Of a stretch of DNA of 64,000 nt, positions 55,918 to 63,932 are shown piece after piece (position 1 is the stretch's first letter; every line of letters begins with the position of its first letter). The notes under the pieces were generated by a model that saw nothing but the letters and a program-made list of their open reading frames with translations, was not told where the DNA came from and searched no databases. This DNA is from JASHPR01 sp963739645 (lineage in GTDB: Bacteria > Actinomycetota > Actinomycetes > Streptosporangiales > Streptosporangiaceae). Location of the stretch: assembly GCA_963739645.1 (NCBI GenBank), contig CAVUBM010000086.1, positions 124,001 to 188,000 on the forward strand, read 5' to 3'. The position numbers were made by a program, and so were the translations under genes.

Positions 55918-56976
55918 ATGGATTCCCGGACGACGTGGCCAGCGCTGATCGGCGCGCTGATCAAGGGGGAGACCCTCACCACAGACGAGACCGCCTGGGC
56001 GATGAACGAGATCATGGAGGGCGCGGCCACGCCCACCCAGATCGCCGGATTCGGGGTCGCGCTGCGGATGAAGGGGGAGACCCCGGCCGAGCTCGGCGGC
56101 CTGGCCGAGACGATGCTCAACCGCGCCACGCCGATCGACCTCCCGGGCGACATTGTCGACCTGGTCGGCACCGGCGGTGACGGGGCGCGCACGGTCAACA
56201 TCTCGACCATGGGCACGATCGTCGCGGCCGCGGCGGGCGCCCGGATGGCGAAGCACGGGAACCGGGCCGCCTCGTCGTCGTGCGGGGCTGCGGACCTGCT
56301 CGAGGCGCTCGGCGTGGTGATCGACCTGCCCCCGGACGCGACCGTGCGGCTGATGGCGGAGACCGGCGTGGTCTTCCTGTTCGCCGCGCTCTACCACCCC
56401 GCGCTGCGGTACACCTCGGTGCCACGGCGGGAACTTGGCGTGCCGACAGTGTTCAACTTCCTCGGCCCGGTGGCGAACCCGGCCCGGCCCGGATCCCAGG
56501 CGGTCGGCGTGGCCGACCCGCGGATGGGCCCGGTGCTGGCCGGGGTGCTGGCCGGGCGCGGCTGCTCGGCGCTGGTGTTCCACGGCGAGGACGGGCTTGA
56601 TGAGCTGACCACCACCGCCCCGTCCACGGTGTGGGTGGTGCACGGCGGCGCGGTCAGCCGGACCACGTTCGATCCCGCGGACATCGGGATCGCCCGGTCC
56701 ACACCCGAGGACCTGCGCGGCGGCGACCCGGCGCACAACGCGGGGGTGGCCCGCGCCGTGATCGGCGGCCAGACCGGGCCGGTGCGGGAGACGGTGCTGC
56801 TGAACGCGGCCGCGGCGCTGGCCGCTGCGGCGGGTGTGCGAGGCCCCGACGACCTGCAGGCCGCCCTGGCCAGCGGCTACGCCCGGGCAGCCGACGCAAT
56901 CGACTCCGGCGCCGCCGAGGCCACGCTGCAGCGCTGGGTGGCGGAGAGCAGCCGCCTGGCCGCCGAGCGCTCCTGA
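55918..56976 (+). CDS. trpD: Anthranilate phosphoribosyltransferase
   Basis: This enzyme transfers phosphoribose from PRPP to anthranilate in tryptophan synthesis. The 352-residue protein has the PRPP loop VGTGGDGARTVNISTM, the KHGNRAASSSCGAADLLEALGV segment, and the anthranilate-site region VFLFAALYHPALRY ... TVFNFLGPVANPA. No other trp genes lie nearby; the position beside the bc1/aa3 genes is the same as in Streptomyces. Confidence 0.95.
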   Translation: MDSRTTWPALIGALIKGETLTTDETAWAMNEIMEGAATPTQIAGFGVALRMKGETPAELGGLAETMLNRATPIDLPGDIVDLVGTGGDGARTVNISTMGTIVAAAAGARMAKHGNRAASSSCGAADLLEALGVVIDLPPDATVRLMAETGVVFLFAALYHPALRYTSVPRRELGVPTVFNFLGPVANPARPGSQAVGVADPRMGPVLAGVLAGRGCSALVFHGEDGLDELTTTAPSTVWVVHGGAVSRTTFDPADIGIARSTPEDLRGGDPAHNAGVARAVIGGQTGPVRETVLLNAAAALAAAAGVRGPDDLQAALASGYARAADAIDSGAAEATLQRWVAESSRLAAERS

Positions 56977-57006
56977 GCGTCCAGATGGGCCTGATCAGGC
57001 TGTATC

Positions 57007-57072
57007 GATCAGACCGTATAGATCAGTCAGACGGTATAGATCAGACCGTATAGATCAGACCGTATAGATCAG
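57007..57072. repeat. 14-bp tandem repeats between trpD and the Lrp-type gene
   Basis: Four copies of GATCAGACCGTATA (the second expanded by four bases, with CC changed to CG) are followed by a partial GATCAG. The tract is much more AT-rich than the genome average and ends within the stop region of the Lrp-type gene. The copies are directly adjacent, so it is not a CRISPR array. Confidence 0.9.
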
Positions 57073-57356
57073 GCGGGCTCGGAGAAGCCGAGCGCGAACG
57101 CGGCCTCGAGGTCGTGCCGCGAGTAGGTGCGGAACGCAATGTGGGTCTCGGTATGGGTCACGCCAGGGACCCGGTTCAGTGTGCCCGGGATGACGTCGCC
57201 GAGTTCCTCGTGCGTGCGGACCCGGACCATGGCCACGAGGTCGAACTCGCCCGTCACTGAGTAGACCTCGCTGACCTCTGGTATCTGGACGATCGCCTCG
57301 GCCGTCTCCGGGATGCGCGCGACGTCGGCCTTGACCAGGACGATTGCGGTGACCAC
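57069..57356 (-). CDS. Stand-alone Lrp/AsnC-type ligand-binding (RAM) domain protein
   Basis: The 95-residue protein is a RAM domain only: VTAIVLVKADVARIPETAEAIVQIPEVSEVYSVTGEFDLVAMVRVRTHEELGDVIPGTLNRVPGVTHTETHIAF. There is no DNA-binding domain. Such proteins form rings that bind amino acids. GGAGG lies 6 bases before the GTG at 57356. The location after trpD, convergent, hints at amino-acid sensing, but that is inference. Confidence 0.9.
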   Translation of the reverse strand: MVTAIVLVKADVARIPETAEAIVQIPEVSEVYSVTGEFDLVAMVRVRTHEELGDVIPGTLNRVPGVTHTETHIAFRTYSRHDLEAAFALGFSEPA

Positions 57357-57460
57357 TATGGCCTCCTCAGCTGCGGTCTCCTCGGTCCTCCGGGCGGCGC
57401 TCCCGGCCGCTTGCGACGCGGGCGCGGCAGTAGCGTACCGCGTCCGCCGGTCCGGGCTGA

Positions 57461-58125
57461 TCAGGCACTGAGCTCCGCGAGCGTGCGCACACCGGCCGCC
57501 GCCAGCCGGCCCAGCAGCCCCTGCAGCACATCCGCGGTGGCCTTGGCATCGGCCAGGGCACGGTGGCACGGCCGGGTCCTGGTGCCGAAGAACTCGGCCA
57601 GCGTGGCCAGCTTGCAGTCGGCCACCTCGGTCTCGCCGAGCAGCGAGCGGGCCAGCGTAGCGGTGTCGAGGACCGGGAAGTCCGGCCAGGGAATGCGGCA
57701 GTCGAGCCGCACGCCGCGCTGAGGAAGCCGATGTCGAACGGCGCGTTGTGCGCGGTCAGCACGCAGCCCCGGGCGAAGGCCAGGAAACCCGGCAGCACGG
57801 CGCCGGCCGCTGGCGCGTGCCGGACCATCGCATCGGTGATGCCGGTCAGCTCCGTGATGTCTCGCGGGATGGGGCTGCCGGGATTGATCAGGGTGGCGAA
57901 CTCCGCAGGCGGCCTGGCGCTGACCCGGACCGCGCCGATCTCGGTGATGCTGGCCTCCTCCGGCAGCCAGCCGGTCGTCTCCACATCGACGACCACGAAA
58001 TCGAGGCTCGCGATCGGTCCTGTCGGGACCGGGTGAATCGGCGCCGAATAGGCCGGCCGAACAGCGACCGACGCCGCCGCAATTGGCTCCGCCGCACTCG
58101 GCGTGATCGGTTCACAAGGGGTCAC
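57461..58125 (-). CDS. DnaQ-like 3'-5' exonuclease (DNA polymerase III epsilon type), one apparent frameshift
   Basis: Exo I is FVVVDVETTGWLPEEASITEIGAV, Exo II is VLTAHNAPFDIGFL, and Exo III is HRALADAKATADVL. The frame shifts after IGFLSA (about 57716-57722), and VRLDCRIPWPDFPVLDTATLARSLLGETEVADCKL follows in the next frame. One base restores an intact DEDDh exonuclease of about 221 aa. The GTG at 58125 is chosen as the likely start. It could act in proofreading or repair; a small size and a separate location suggest an accessory enzyme. Confidence 0.85.
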
Positions 58126-58359
58126 ACGATCACCGTAGAACCGGGCTCTGACAGTCCGGATCAGGCACGCGGCGCGGATCCGGCACACCCGCCGCGGGTG
58201 CGGCGGGCAGGTCTGGCCCACCCGCCGCGCAGGCCAGGGACACACTAAAGCCTGGGTGAGAGTGCGTGAAGTGGTTGAATACACCACCCGAGTATCACTA
58301 GTGTCATCCTCCGAGTCGCATCGCTAAGCAGTCGCCGCAGAGGCGACGGCGATCGGCCG

Positions 58360-58545
58360 CTGCCGAATCTCCGTTGGCCCGCCAGGTCGGCCGGAGAGCC
58401 GGGGACCCACCGGAGAACCACCGGGCTGCGCCCGGGGTGCTCCAGGGGTGAATCGGACCTGACCGCCACAAGCGGACCGGACCGTAGGGCGCGCTTCCAC
58501 AGCCCGAACCCGTCAGCTCACCCGGTAGGCGGACAGTGGGAGAAG
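58360..58545 (+). ncRNA. c-di-AMP riboswitch (ydaO/yuaA type) upstream of the NlpC/P60 gene
   Basis: The leader has the conserved blocks of the ydaO motif in order: GGAGAGCCGGGGACCCAC (58392-58409), GGGGTGAATC (58445-58454), TAGGG (58485-58489), and CGAACCCGTCAGCTCACCC with GGTAGGC to 58530. A ribosome site GAAGGAG follows at about 58542-58548. In actinobacteria this riboswitch is known to precede NlpC/P60 wall-hydrolase genes, which are turned down by c-di-AMP. The outer boundaries are approximate. Confidence 0.92.
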
Positions 58546-58560
58546 GAGCGTGTCGCGCAG

Positions 58561-59589
58561 GTGCATACGCGAGGAGCGGGCAGTAGCAATCTGATCGGTT
58601 CTCTCAGGCGCCGTGGCGTGGCCATATCTCTCGGCCTCTTCGCCGCTGGTGCGCTCGTCATGACGGGTGGCGTGGCCAGCGGTGCGCCGCAGCCGACCGT
58701 CACCCAGATCCAGCAGAAGCTCAACAAGCTGAACACACAGGCCGACAAGCTTGATGACCAGTTCAACCAGGTCCAGCAGGAGCTGACGTCGGCCAACCAG
58801 CGGCTCGCGCTGGTGAACAAGCAGGCCGCGCGGTACCTGGTGACGTTCGACGCGATGCGCACCCAGGTCGCCCAGATCGCCGCGCAGCAGTTTGAGAACA
58901 GCGCCCTGACCACACCGGAGGCGCTGCTCACCTCGGGCGACCCGCAGGAGATTCTCAATCAGTCCTCAATCCTGCTCGAGCTGTCGTCGTCCAACCGCAG
59001 CGCGATGCGCCAGTACTTCGCCGCCGCCCGGCGGCTCGAGAGCGCGCAGCAGTCCGCGCGCCGGGCCAAGGACGCGATCGCCTCGCTCAAGACCAAGCTG
59101 GCCAGCAAAAAGACGACGCTGAAGAAGGCGATCGCGCAGCAGCAGTCGCTGCTCGCCCAGCTAACCCCGGCGCAGAACACCGGCCTCGGCGCGGGTGGCA
59201 CGACCGTCGGCCAGTTCACGGGACCGACCAACACGCAGGCCGAGAAGGCCGTCGCATTTGCGTACGAGGCGCTTGGTTGCCCATATGTGTTCGGTGGCAC
59301 CGGTCCCTGCGGCAGCGGCTACGACTGCTCCGGTCTGACCATGCAAGCCTGGGCGTCGGCGGGGGTGTCGATCGAGCGCACCAGCGAGGATCAGTGGGCC
59401 AGCCTCCCGCACGTGTCGACGTCCGCACTCGAGCCCGGTGACATCCTGGTGTTCTCTGGCGCGAGCCACGTCGGCATCTACGTGGGCAACAACATGCTGA
59501 TCGACGCTCCGCATACCGGACTCGATGTGGAGAAGGTCGCGCTCACCGGCTGGTACCTGTCTAACCTCGATGGGGCAGTCCGCCCGTAA
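58561..59589 (+). CDS. Secreted NlpC/P60 peptidoglycan endopeptidase with coiled-coil domain
   Basis: The protein has an N-terminal signal peptide (SLRRRGVAISLGLFAAGALVMTGGVASGAPQ), a coiled-coil region (residues about 45-205; VTQIQQKLNKLNTQADKLDDQFNQVQQEL) and a C-terminal NlpC/P60 domain with catalytic Cys in GYDCSGLTMQAW, His in GASHVGIYVG and a further polar residue in IDAPHTG. It cleaves stem peptides during growth or division, like RipA-type enzymes. It lies under a c-di-AMP riboswitch, linking wall cutting to c-di-AMP signalling. Its end overlaps the convergent permease gene by 29 bases. Confidence 0.93.
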   Translation: MHTRGAGSSNLIGSLRRRGVAISLGLFAAGALVMTGGVASGAPQPTVTQIQQKLNKLNTQADKLDDQFNQVQQELTSANQRLALVNKQAARYLVTFDAMRTQVAQIAAQQFENSALTTPEALLTSGDPQEILNQSSILLELSSSNRSAMRQYFAAARRLESAQQSARRAKDAIASLKTKLASKKTTLKKAIAQQQSLLAQLTPAQNTGLGAGGTTVGQFTGPTNTQAEKAVAFAYEALGCPYVFGGTGPCGSGYDCSGLTMQAWASAGVSIERTSEDQWASLPHVSTSALEPGDILVFSGASHVGIYVGNNMLIDAPHTGLDVEKVALTGWYLSNLDGAVRP

Positions 59590-60262
59590 CTCCGCCCGTA
59601 GCCCCGCGCACGGTGATCAGCACAGTCCCGGCGGTGAACACCAGGGCGGCGCAGATCGCGCCGCCGCGGTCGAGCGGGGGCCGGGCCGGCCAGACCCACG
59701 GCGTGGTCCACCCCGCGGCCAGCACGGACTCGGTGATCAGCCAGTAGGCCATCGGGCCGATCCACCCGAACGCGCCGCCGACCACGGCCGCGGCCAGCAG
59801 GCCGGTGCCGGTCATGCCGGCCAGGTTGCGGAGCAGGGCCAGGGTCCCGCCGGGCAGCGCCCCCCCGGTGGCGCCGGCGGCCAGCAGGCCGAACGCAGCC
59901 GCGGTCAGCGCGAGGGCCGCGGCCAGCCGCAGCCAGGGCAGCCAGCGGCCGGTGGCGCGTTCCGGCTCGCCGAACGGCCCGTAGGTGGTGACCGCGATGA
60001 TCGCGGCGGCCCCGGTCTCGACCACCAGCGGCACCAGTTCCTGGGCCGCCGGGCCGCCGGCGATGTTCCAGCGCCAGTTCAGCGCGGCCCAGAGCAGGGC
60101 GCCCAGCCCGGCCAGCAGTGCGAGCGCAGCCGGGATCCGGCGGCTGATCGCGTACAGCCACGCCAGGTGCAGGCCTGCGGCCGTCCAGCCGCCGCCGGGC
60201 CGGCTCGCCGTCTCGGCCGGAGCGGCACCGGGGGGCGGCCGATGGACCCCGGCGGCGGTCAC
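59561..60262 (-). CDS. Multi-pass membrane protein of an ABC exporter operon
   Basis: The 233-residue protein has about six hydrophobic segments (IPAALALLAGLGALLWAAL, LVVETGAAAIIAVTTYG, LRLAAALALTAAAFGLLAAG, GMTGTGLLAAAVVGGAFGW, AICAALVFTAGTVLI). It has no clear family signature. The GTG overlaps the upstream permease stop by GTGA, so it is the last gene of the sigma-ABC operon and probably a transporter subunit. Confidence 0.75.
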   Translation of the reverse strand: MTAAGVHRPPPGAAPAETASRPGGGWTAAGLHLAWLYAISRRIPAALALLAGLGALLWAALNWRWNIAGGPAAQELVPLVVETGAAAIIAVTTYGPFGEPERATGRWLPWLRLAAALALTAAAFGLLAAGATGGALPGGTLALLRNLAGMTGTGLLAAAVVGGAFGWIGPMAYWLITESVLAAGWTTPWVWPARPPLDRGGAICAALVFTAGTVLITVRGATGGVTGGLPHRG

Positions 60263-61794
60263 GGCAGCTGCCCCAGGGTCAGCCGCCCGGACTGCAGCGC
60301 GCCCAGGTGGGCGGCGAGCCAGGCGTGCCGGACGGCGGGCGGCAGCGCGGCCAGACGCCGGGCCGCGGCAGTGACATCCCCGGACTCGGGCCTGGGCTGG
60401 GGCCCCGGTCCGTTCTCGCCCTGGGCCAGGACCTGGGGCTGCGCGCGCAACGGTATCCCGAGCTTCAGCAGCAGCGCCGCCTGCACCGCCTGCTGCGCCG
60501 GGGTGCCGGTGCCGTTGCCCACGCCCACGAACGCGTGCACCGCCGCCGCCTGCATGATGTCGGCGAACTGCGCCTCGGTCTCGGTGTACCCGGTGAAGCC
60601 GCTCCCGCCTGGCAGGGTGTTGAGCGTGTCGAGCGGCATGCGGAGCACCGGCGGGCTGCCGCCGATCATTACCGCCCGGCCGGTCCCGCCCTCGCCGCTC
60701 GAGTAGATCCCCGCCACCTGGGCGGCGCGGACCGGCGCGCCGGGGAGGCCGGCCATCTCGGCGAGCACCGGGCGCAGCGCGGCGGTCACGTCCGCCAGGT
60801 AGCGGCCGTAGGCCGGGTTCAGGCACACCGGCACCCCCGCGGACTGGGCGCAGACCGGGGTATAGGCGATCGGCCGGTCGCTGGCCGCGTCGTGCAGCGC
60901 GGGGATGACCATGCCATGCGGCCCGAGCCGGGCGGTGCCGGCCAGCCCGACCGCGGTTACCGCCGCGGCCACCCCGCTCAGCGTGACCACCGCGGCGGCC
61001 CGCCGCAGCCCGGTCCCGCCGCCCCCGGCGGGCAGGCCGAGCAGGCCAAGCACCGCGACCGCGATCCCGGCCAGGAACATGATCCGGGCGATCGGCAGAT
61101 CCGGCAAGTAGGGGTCGAAGATCCCGGAGACGGGCTGGAAGTTGCCGTTGGAGTTGGTCGGCAGGATCAGCGCCCAGCCGCTGGCCTGGCTGAACCCGAT
61201 CTGCGACGACATCATCATCGCGAGGAACCCGCCGAACGCGGCCAGCGGCGCGGCGAACCGGCTGGGGAAGAAGGCTCCGACGGCGAAACCGGCCGCGCTG
61301 AACGCGGTCACCGCCGTCGCGCCGACCGCCACCCACCACCACGGGGGCGCGCCCCCGACGCCCTGGTGGATGTAGACCGCGAACAACACGCCCACGAAGA
61401 CCAGGTAGGCGCCCACCGCCCAGATCGCGGTCGCGGCCCAGGCGGCGAGCTGAGTCGCCCAGCGCGGCCGGGCGGCGGCGGTGATCAGGTCGGCCATGCC
61501 GCGCCTGCCGTCCCGCGATGCGATCCAGGCGGCCATGCCCGCCACGAACGGGCCGAAGTCGATGATCGTGTGTCCCTGGCCCATGTTCCAGAACGCGCGC
61601 AGCCCCCATATCGGTGGCTGGGTGGTGCTGGGCCGGTAGGTGTCGAACCAGAACAGCAGCGCGATCAGCGGCAGGATCAGCGGCATCGGGCTGTGGCGCA
61701 ACTCGATCCGGACGAGCCGGGCGGCGGTCTGCGGGATCGCGCGCGCCGGGCCAGGGATCCGGTGCCGCACCGGGGCTTCGGTCGTGGCGGTCAT
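60259..61794 (-). CDS. ABC transporter permease-like protein with an extracytoplasmic domain
   Basis: The 511-residue protein has about six to seven membrane helices in the first 280 residues (LILPLIALLFWFD, GPFVAGMAAWIASRDGRRGM typical of ABC-2 loops, IWAVGAYLVFVGVLFAVYI, LAAFGGFLAMMMS). A large domain predicted to lie outside (about 290-440) follows, with a Cys pair in PVCAQSAGVPVCLNPAYGRYL. The ABC ATPase upstream (ATGA overlap) is its likely motor. The substrate is unknown. Confidence 0.78.
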   Translation of the reverse strand: MTATTEAPVRHRIPGPARAIPQTAARLVRIELRHSPMPLILPLIALLFWFDTYRPSTTQPPIWGLRAFWNMGQGHTIIDFGPFVAGMAAWIASRDGRRGMADLITAAARPRWATQLAAWAATAIWAVGAYLVFVGVLFAVYIHQGVGGAPPWWWVAVGATAVTAFSAAGFAVGAFFPSRFAAPLAAFGGFLAMMMSSQIGFSQASGWALILPTNSNGNFQPVSGIFDPYLPDLPIARIMFLAGIAVAVLGLLGLPAGGGGTGLRRAAAVVTLSGVAAAVTAVGLAGTARLGPHGMVIPALHDAASDRPIAYTPVCAQSAGVPVCLNPAYGRYLADVTAALRPVLAEMAGLPGAPVRAAQVAGIYSSGEGGTGRAVMIGGSPPVLRMPLDTLNTLPGGSGFTGYTETEAQFADIMQAAAVHAFVGVGNGTGTPAQQAVQAALLLKLGIPLRAQPQVLAQGENGPGPQPRPESGDVTAAARRLAALPPAVRHAWLAAHLGALQSGRLTLGQLP

Positions 61795-62576
61795 GCCCGT
61801 GGTCCTTCCGGCACGGACTGAGCTGCCGTAACGGACCGGGCGGCCACAAGCACCGCACTGTAGCCGCGCTCCAGCGGGGCATCGCCCGCCGCGCCGCTGC
61901 CCTCGCCCCTGGCGATGAGCTCGTCCGGGGTGCCGTGGAACACGATCCTCCCGGTGTCCATCAGTGCGACCTCGCGGCAGGCGGCGCCGACGTCCTCGAC
62001 CAGGTGCGTCGAGACGATCACGGTCACGCGCTGGCCGAGGTCGCGCAGCAGGCCGCGGAACGCCATCCGCTGCTCGGGGTCGAGACCGGCAGTCGGCTCG
62101 TCGAGCAGGAGCAGTTCCGGCTGGTTCACGAGGGCCTGGGCGATGCCGACCCGGCGCAGCATCCCGCCGGACAGGGTGCGCAGCTTCGCCCGGGCCTTGT
62201 CGCCGAGGCCGACCTGCTCCACCGCGGCCGCCACCGCCCGCGGCACCTGCCGCGCCGGCATCTCCTTGAGCAGCGCGAAGTACTCGACGAAGTCCGTGAC
62301 CGTGAAGCCCGGGTAATAGCCGAGGTTCTGCGGCAGGTAGCCGAGCCTGCGCCGGATCTCTCGCCGCGGCGCATAGTGCCCCGGGTCCCGGCCGAGCAGC
62401 CGCAGTGTGCCCGAGGTCGGCGGCAGCACGGTGGCCATCATCCGCAGCAGCGAGGTTTTGCCTGCGCCGTTCGGCCCGAGCAGCCCGAACACCCCGGCGC
62501 CGGTCTCCAGGCTCACCCCGTCCACCGCCTGGGTCCGGCCGAATCGCCGGGTCAGGTCGCTGATCTCAACGTTCAT
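61791..62576 (-). CDS. ABC transporter ATP-binding protein
   Basis: The 261-residue ATPase has Walker A GLLGPNGAGKTSLLRMM, the Q-loop in LGYLPQNLGYYP, the signature LSGGMLRRVGIAQAL, Walker B LLLLDEPTAGLD and the H-loop STHLVED. It belongs to the ABC-2 exporter ATPases (drug, lantibiotic or wall precursor export). It overlaps both neighbours by four bases, so it is translated with the permease genes. Confidence 0.94.
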   Translation of the reverse strand: MNVEISDLTRRFGRTQAVDGVSLETGAGVFGLLGPNGAGKTSLLRMMATVLPPTSGTLRLLGRDPGHYAPRREIRRRLGYLPQNLGYYPGFTVTDFVEYFALLKEMPARQVPRAVAAAVEQVGLGDKARAKLRTLSGGMLRRVGIAQALVNQPELLLLDEPTAGLDPEQRMAFRGLLRDLGQRVTVIVSTHLVEDVGAACREVALMDTGRIVFHGTPDELIARGEGSGAAGDAPLERGYSAVLVAARSVTAAQSVPEGPRA

Positions 62577-63313
62577 GACGTGCCTCTCGGGATCCGGGTC
62601 GCATACCACGTGACGGCGCCGCACACCGCCGCGAACACCAGGTAGGGCGGGACGAGCGAGGCGCTGGCCACCGCGGTGGTCAGGCTGCCGTCGGCGACCC
62701 GCCCGCCGAGAACCGTGATGGCCCATCCGGCCAGGCCCGCGGCCACGCCCACGTTCGCGGACCTGGTCAGCGTCGCGGCGGCCAGCGCGAGCGCGCAGAC
62801 CGCGGTCATCGGCACCAGCCAGCCGAAGGTCACCGCGGCCGCGGCCCCCGACGCGGCCGAGGCAGCCAGGCCGAGCGCGGCGTTCAGGCCGAACACCGCG
62901 AGCGCCCGGACCAGCAACACCATCCGGTCGCTGACCGCCAGGCTCTGCGACAGCTCCCAGGCCGGGTCGATACCCGGCCCGTAGGCATAGGCGATACCCG
63001 CCGCCGCGACCGCGGGCGCGAACAGCGCCACGTACGGCGTGCCAGTGGCCACCGTGACCAGGGCCCCGGCGGCCAGCACCACAGCGCTCGCGATGACCCA
63101 GCCGATCAGCAGCGACGGCGTGGTCAGCAGCGCCCGGGCCAGGCCCGGCGAGCGCAGCAGCCGCCTGGCCGCCCGTTCCGCCGGTCCGGGCCGGCGGCGC
63201 CATACCTCGGCGGTCACCCCGAGCCAGACCCGGTCCAGGTCGACATCGGGCGGCGCCGCGCTGCGTCCGGCCAGGTTCCCAGGGTCGTTGGTCATCTCAT
63301 AACTACCGGTCAT
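62573..63313 (-). CDS. Multi-pass membrane protein between ECF sigma and ABC genes
   Basis: The 246-residue protein has a cytoplasmic N-terminus of about 60 residues (DVDLDRVWLGVTAEVWRRRPGPAERAARRLLRSPGLARALL), then six membrane helices (LLIGWVIASAVVLAAGALV, ALFAPAVAAAGIAYAYG, MVLLVRALAVFGLNAALGL, and so on). Its start overlaps the ECF sigma stop. The place directly after a sigma gene and the cytoplasmic N-terminus suggest an anti-sigma or a transporter subunit. Neither a zinc-finger anti-sigma motif nor ABC-2 signature is clear. Confidence 0.72.
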   Translation of the reverse strand: MTGSYEMTNDPGNLAGRSAAPPDVDLDRVWLGVTAEVWRRRPGPAERAARRLLRSPGLARALLTTPSLLIGWVIASAVVLAAGALVTVATGTPYVALFAPAVAAAGIAYAYGPGIDPAWELSQSLAVSDRMVLLVRALAVFGLNAALGLAASAASGAAAAVTFGWLVPMTAVCALALAAATLTRSANVGVAAGLAGWAITVLGGRVADGSLTTAVASASLVPPYLVFAAVCGAVTWYATRIPRGTS

Positions 63314-63866
63314 CGTGCACCTTCGTCCCGCGCCGGCTCTGGTGCCGCAGCGCCGCGCGCATCAGCTTCCTGGCCCGGCCCGCCCGGCTCTTCACCGTGC
63401 CCTCGGGCACACCCATGAGCTCAGCGACCTCGGCGACCGGCCTGTCTTCCACGTACATCAGCTGCCAGGTCTCCCGCTGCGGGCCGTCCGGCCCGAGCGC
63501 GCGGACGGCATCGGCCAGCTCGGCCCGGGCCAGCGCCGCGTCGGCCGGGTCACCCGGGTGCCGGCCGTCGGGGGTCACCACGGCGGGCAGCAGCAGCTCC
63601 GCCGGCCCCCGGCGGCGCAGCCACAGCGCGGCCTGCCGCCGGGCGATGCCCCACGTCCAGCCGCCGACGGATCCCACCCCTGGCCGGTAGCCGCGCGCGC
63701 CGCGCCACACCGCGAGGAACGTCTCCTGCAGCACGTCCTCGACCTCGGCCGCGGGCAGGACGGCGCGCAGGCGGGCCGCCAGCCAGGGCGCATGCCGCGA
63801 GAACAGCTCACGCAGCGCGGTGTCGTCACCACCCGCTACGGCAGCGATGAGCGCATCGTCGTCCAT
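63303..63866 (-). CDS. ECF-type RNA polymerase sigma factor
   Basis: The 187-residue protein has region 2 (LRELFSRHAPWLAARLRAVLPAAEVEDVLQETFLAVWRGARGY) and region 4 (WQLMYVEDRPVAEVAELMGVPEGTVKSRAGRARKLMRAAL). It heads the operon of membrane and ABC genes by overlapping starts and stops, so it probably controls that operon. AGAGAAG precedes the ATG. Confidence 0.92.
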   Translation of the reverse strand: MDDDALIAAVAGGDDTALRELFSRHAPWLAARLRAVLPAAEVEDVLQETFLAVWRGARGYRPGVGSVGGWTWGIARRQAALWLRRRGPAELLLPAVVTPDGRHPGDPADAALARAELADAVRALGPDGPQRETWQLMYVEDRPVAEVAELMGVPEGTVKSRAGRARKLMRAALRHQSRRGTKVHDDR

Positions 63867-63883
63867 CGCTTCTCTATTGCGTT

Positions 63884-63914
63884 CCTGCGGCGATTGGTTC
63901 CCTGACGCCGCAGG
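63884..63914. terminator. Hairpin in the gap between probable metH and the ECF sigma gene
   Basis: Perfect 9-base arms (CCTGCGGCG and CGCCGCAGG) with a 13-base loop are followed on the plus strand by ATTTTT. On the minus strand it lies downstream of the probable metH stop and just before the sigma gene, so it may end metH transcription or act in the sigma leader. The T-run is on the strand with no known gene. Confidence 0.5.
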
Positions 63915-63932
63915 ATTTTTAGCGCACCGGAT

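Noticed and set aside
57007..57072. Possible CRISPR array
   Set aside because: Units are only 14 bases and directly adjacent with no spacers, and no cas genes are nearby.
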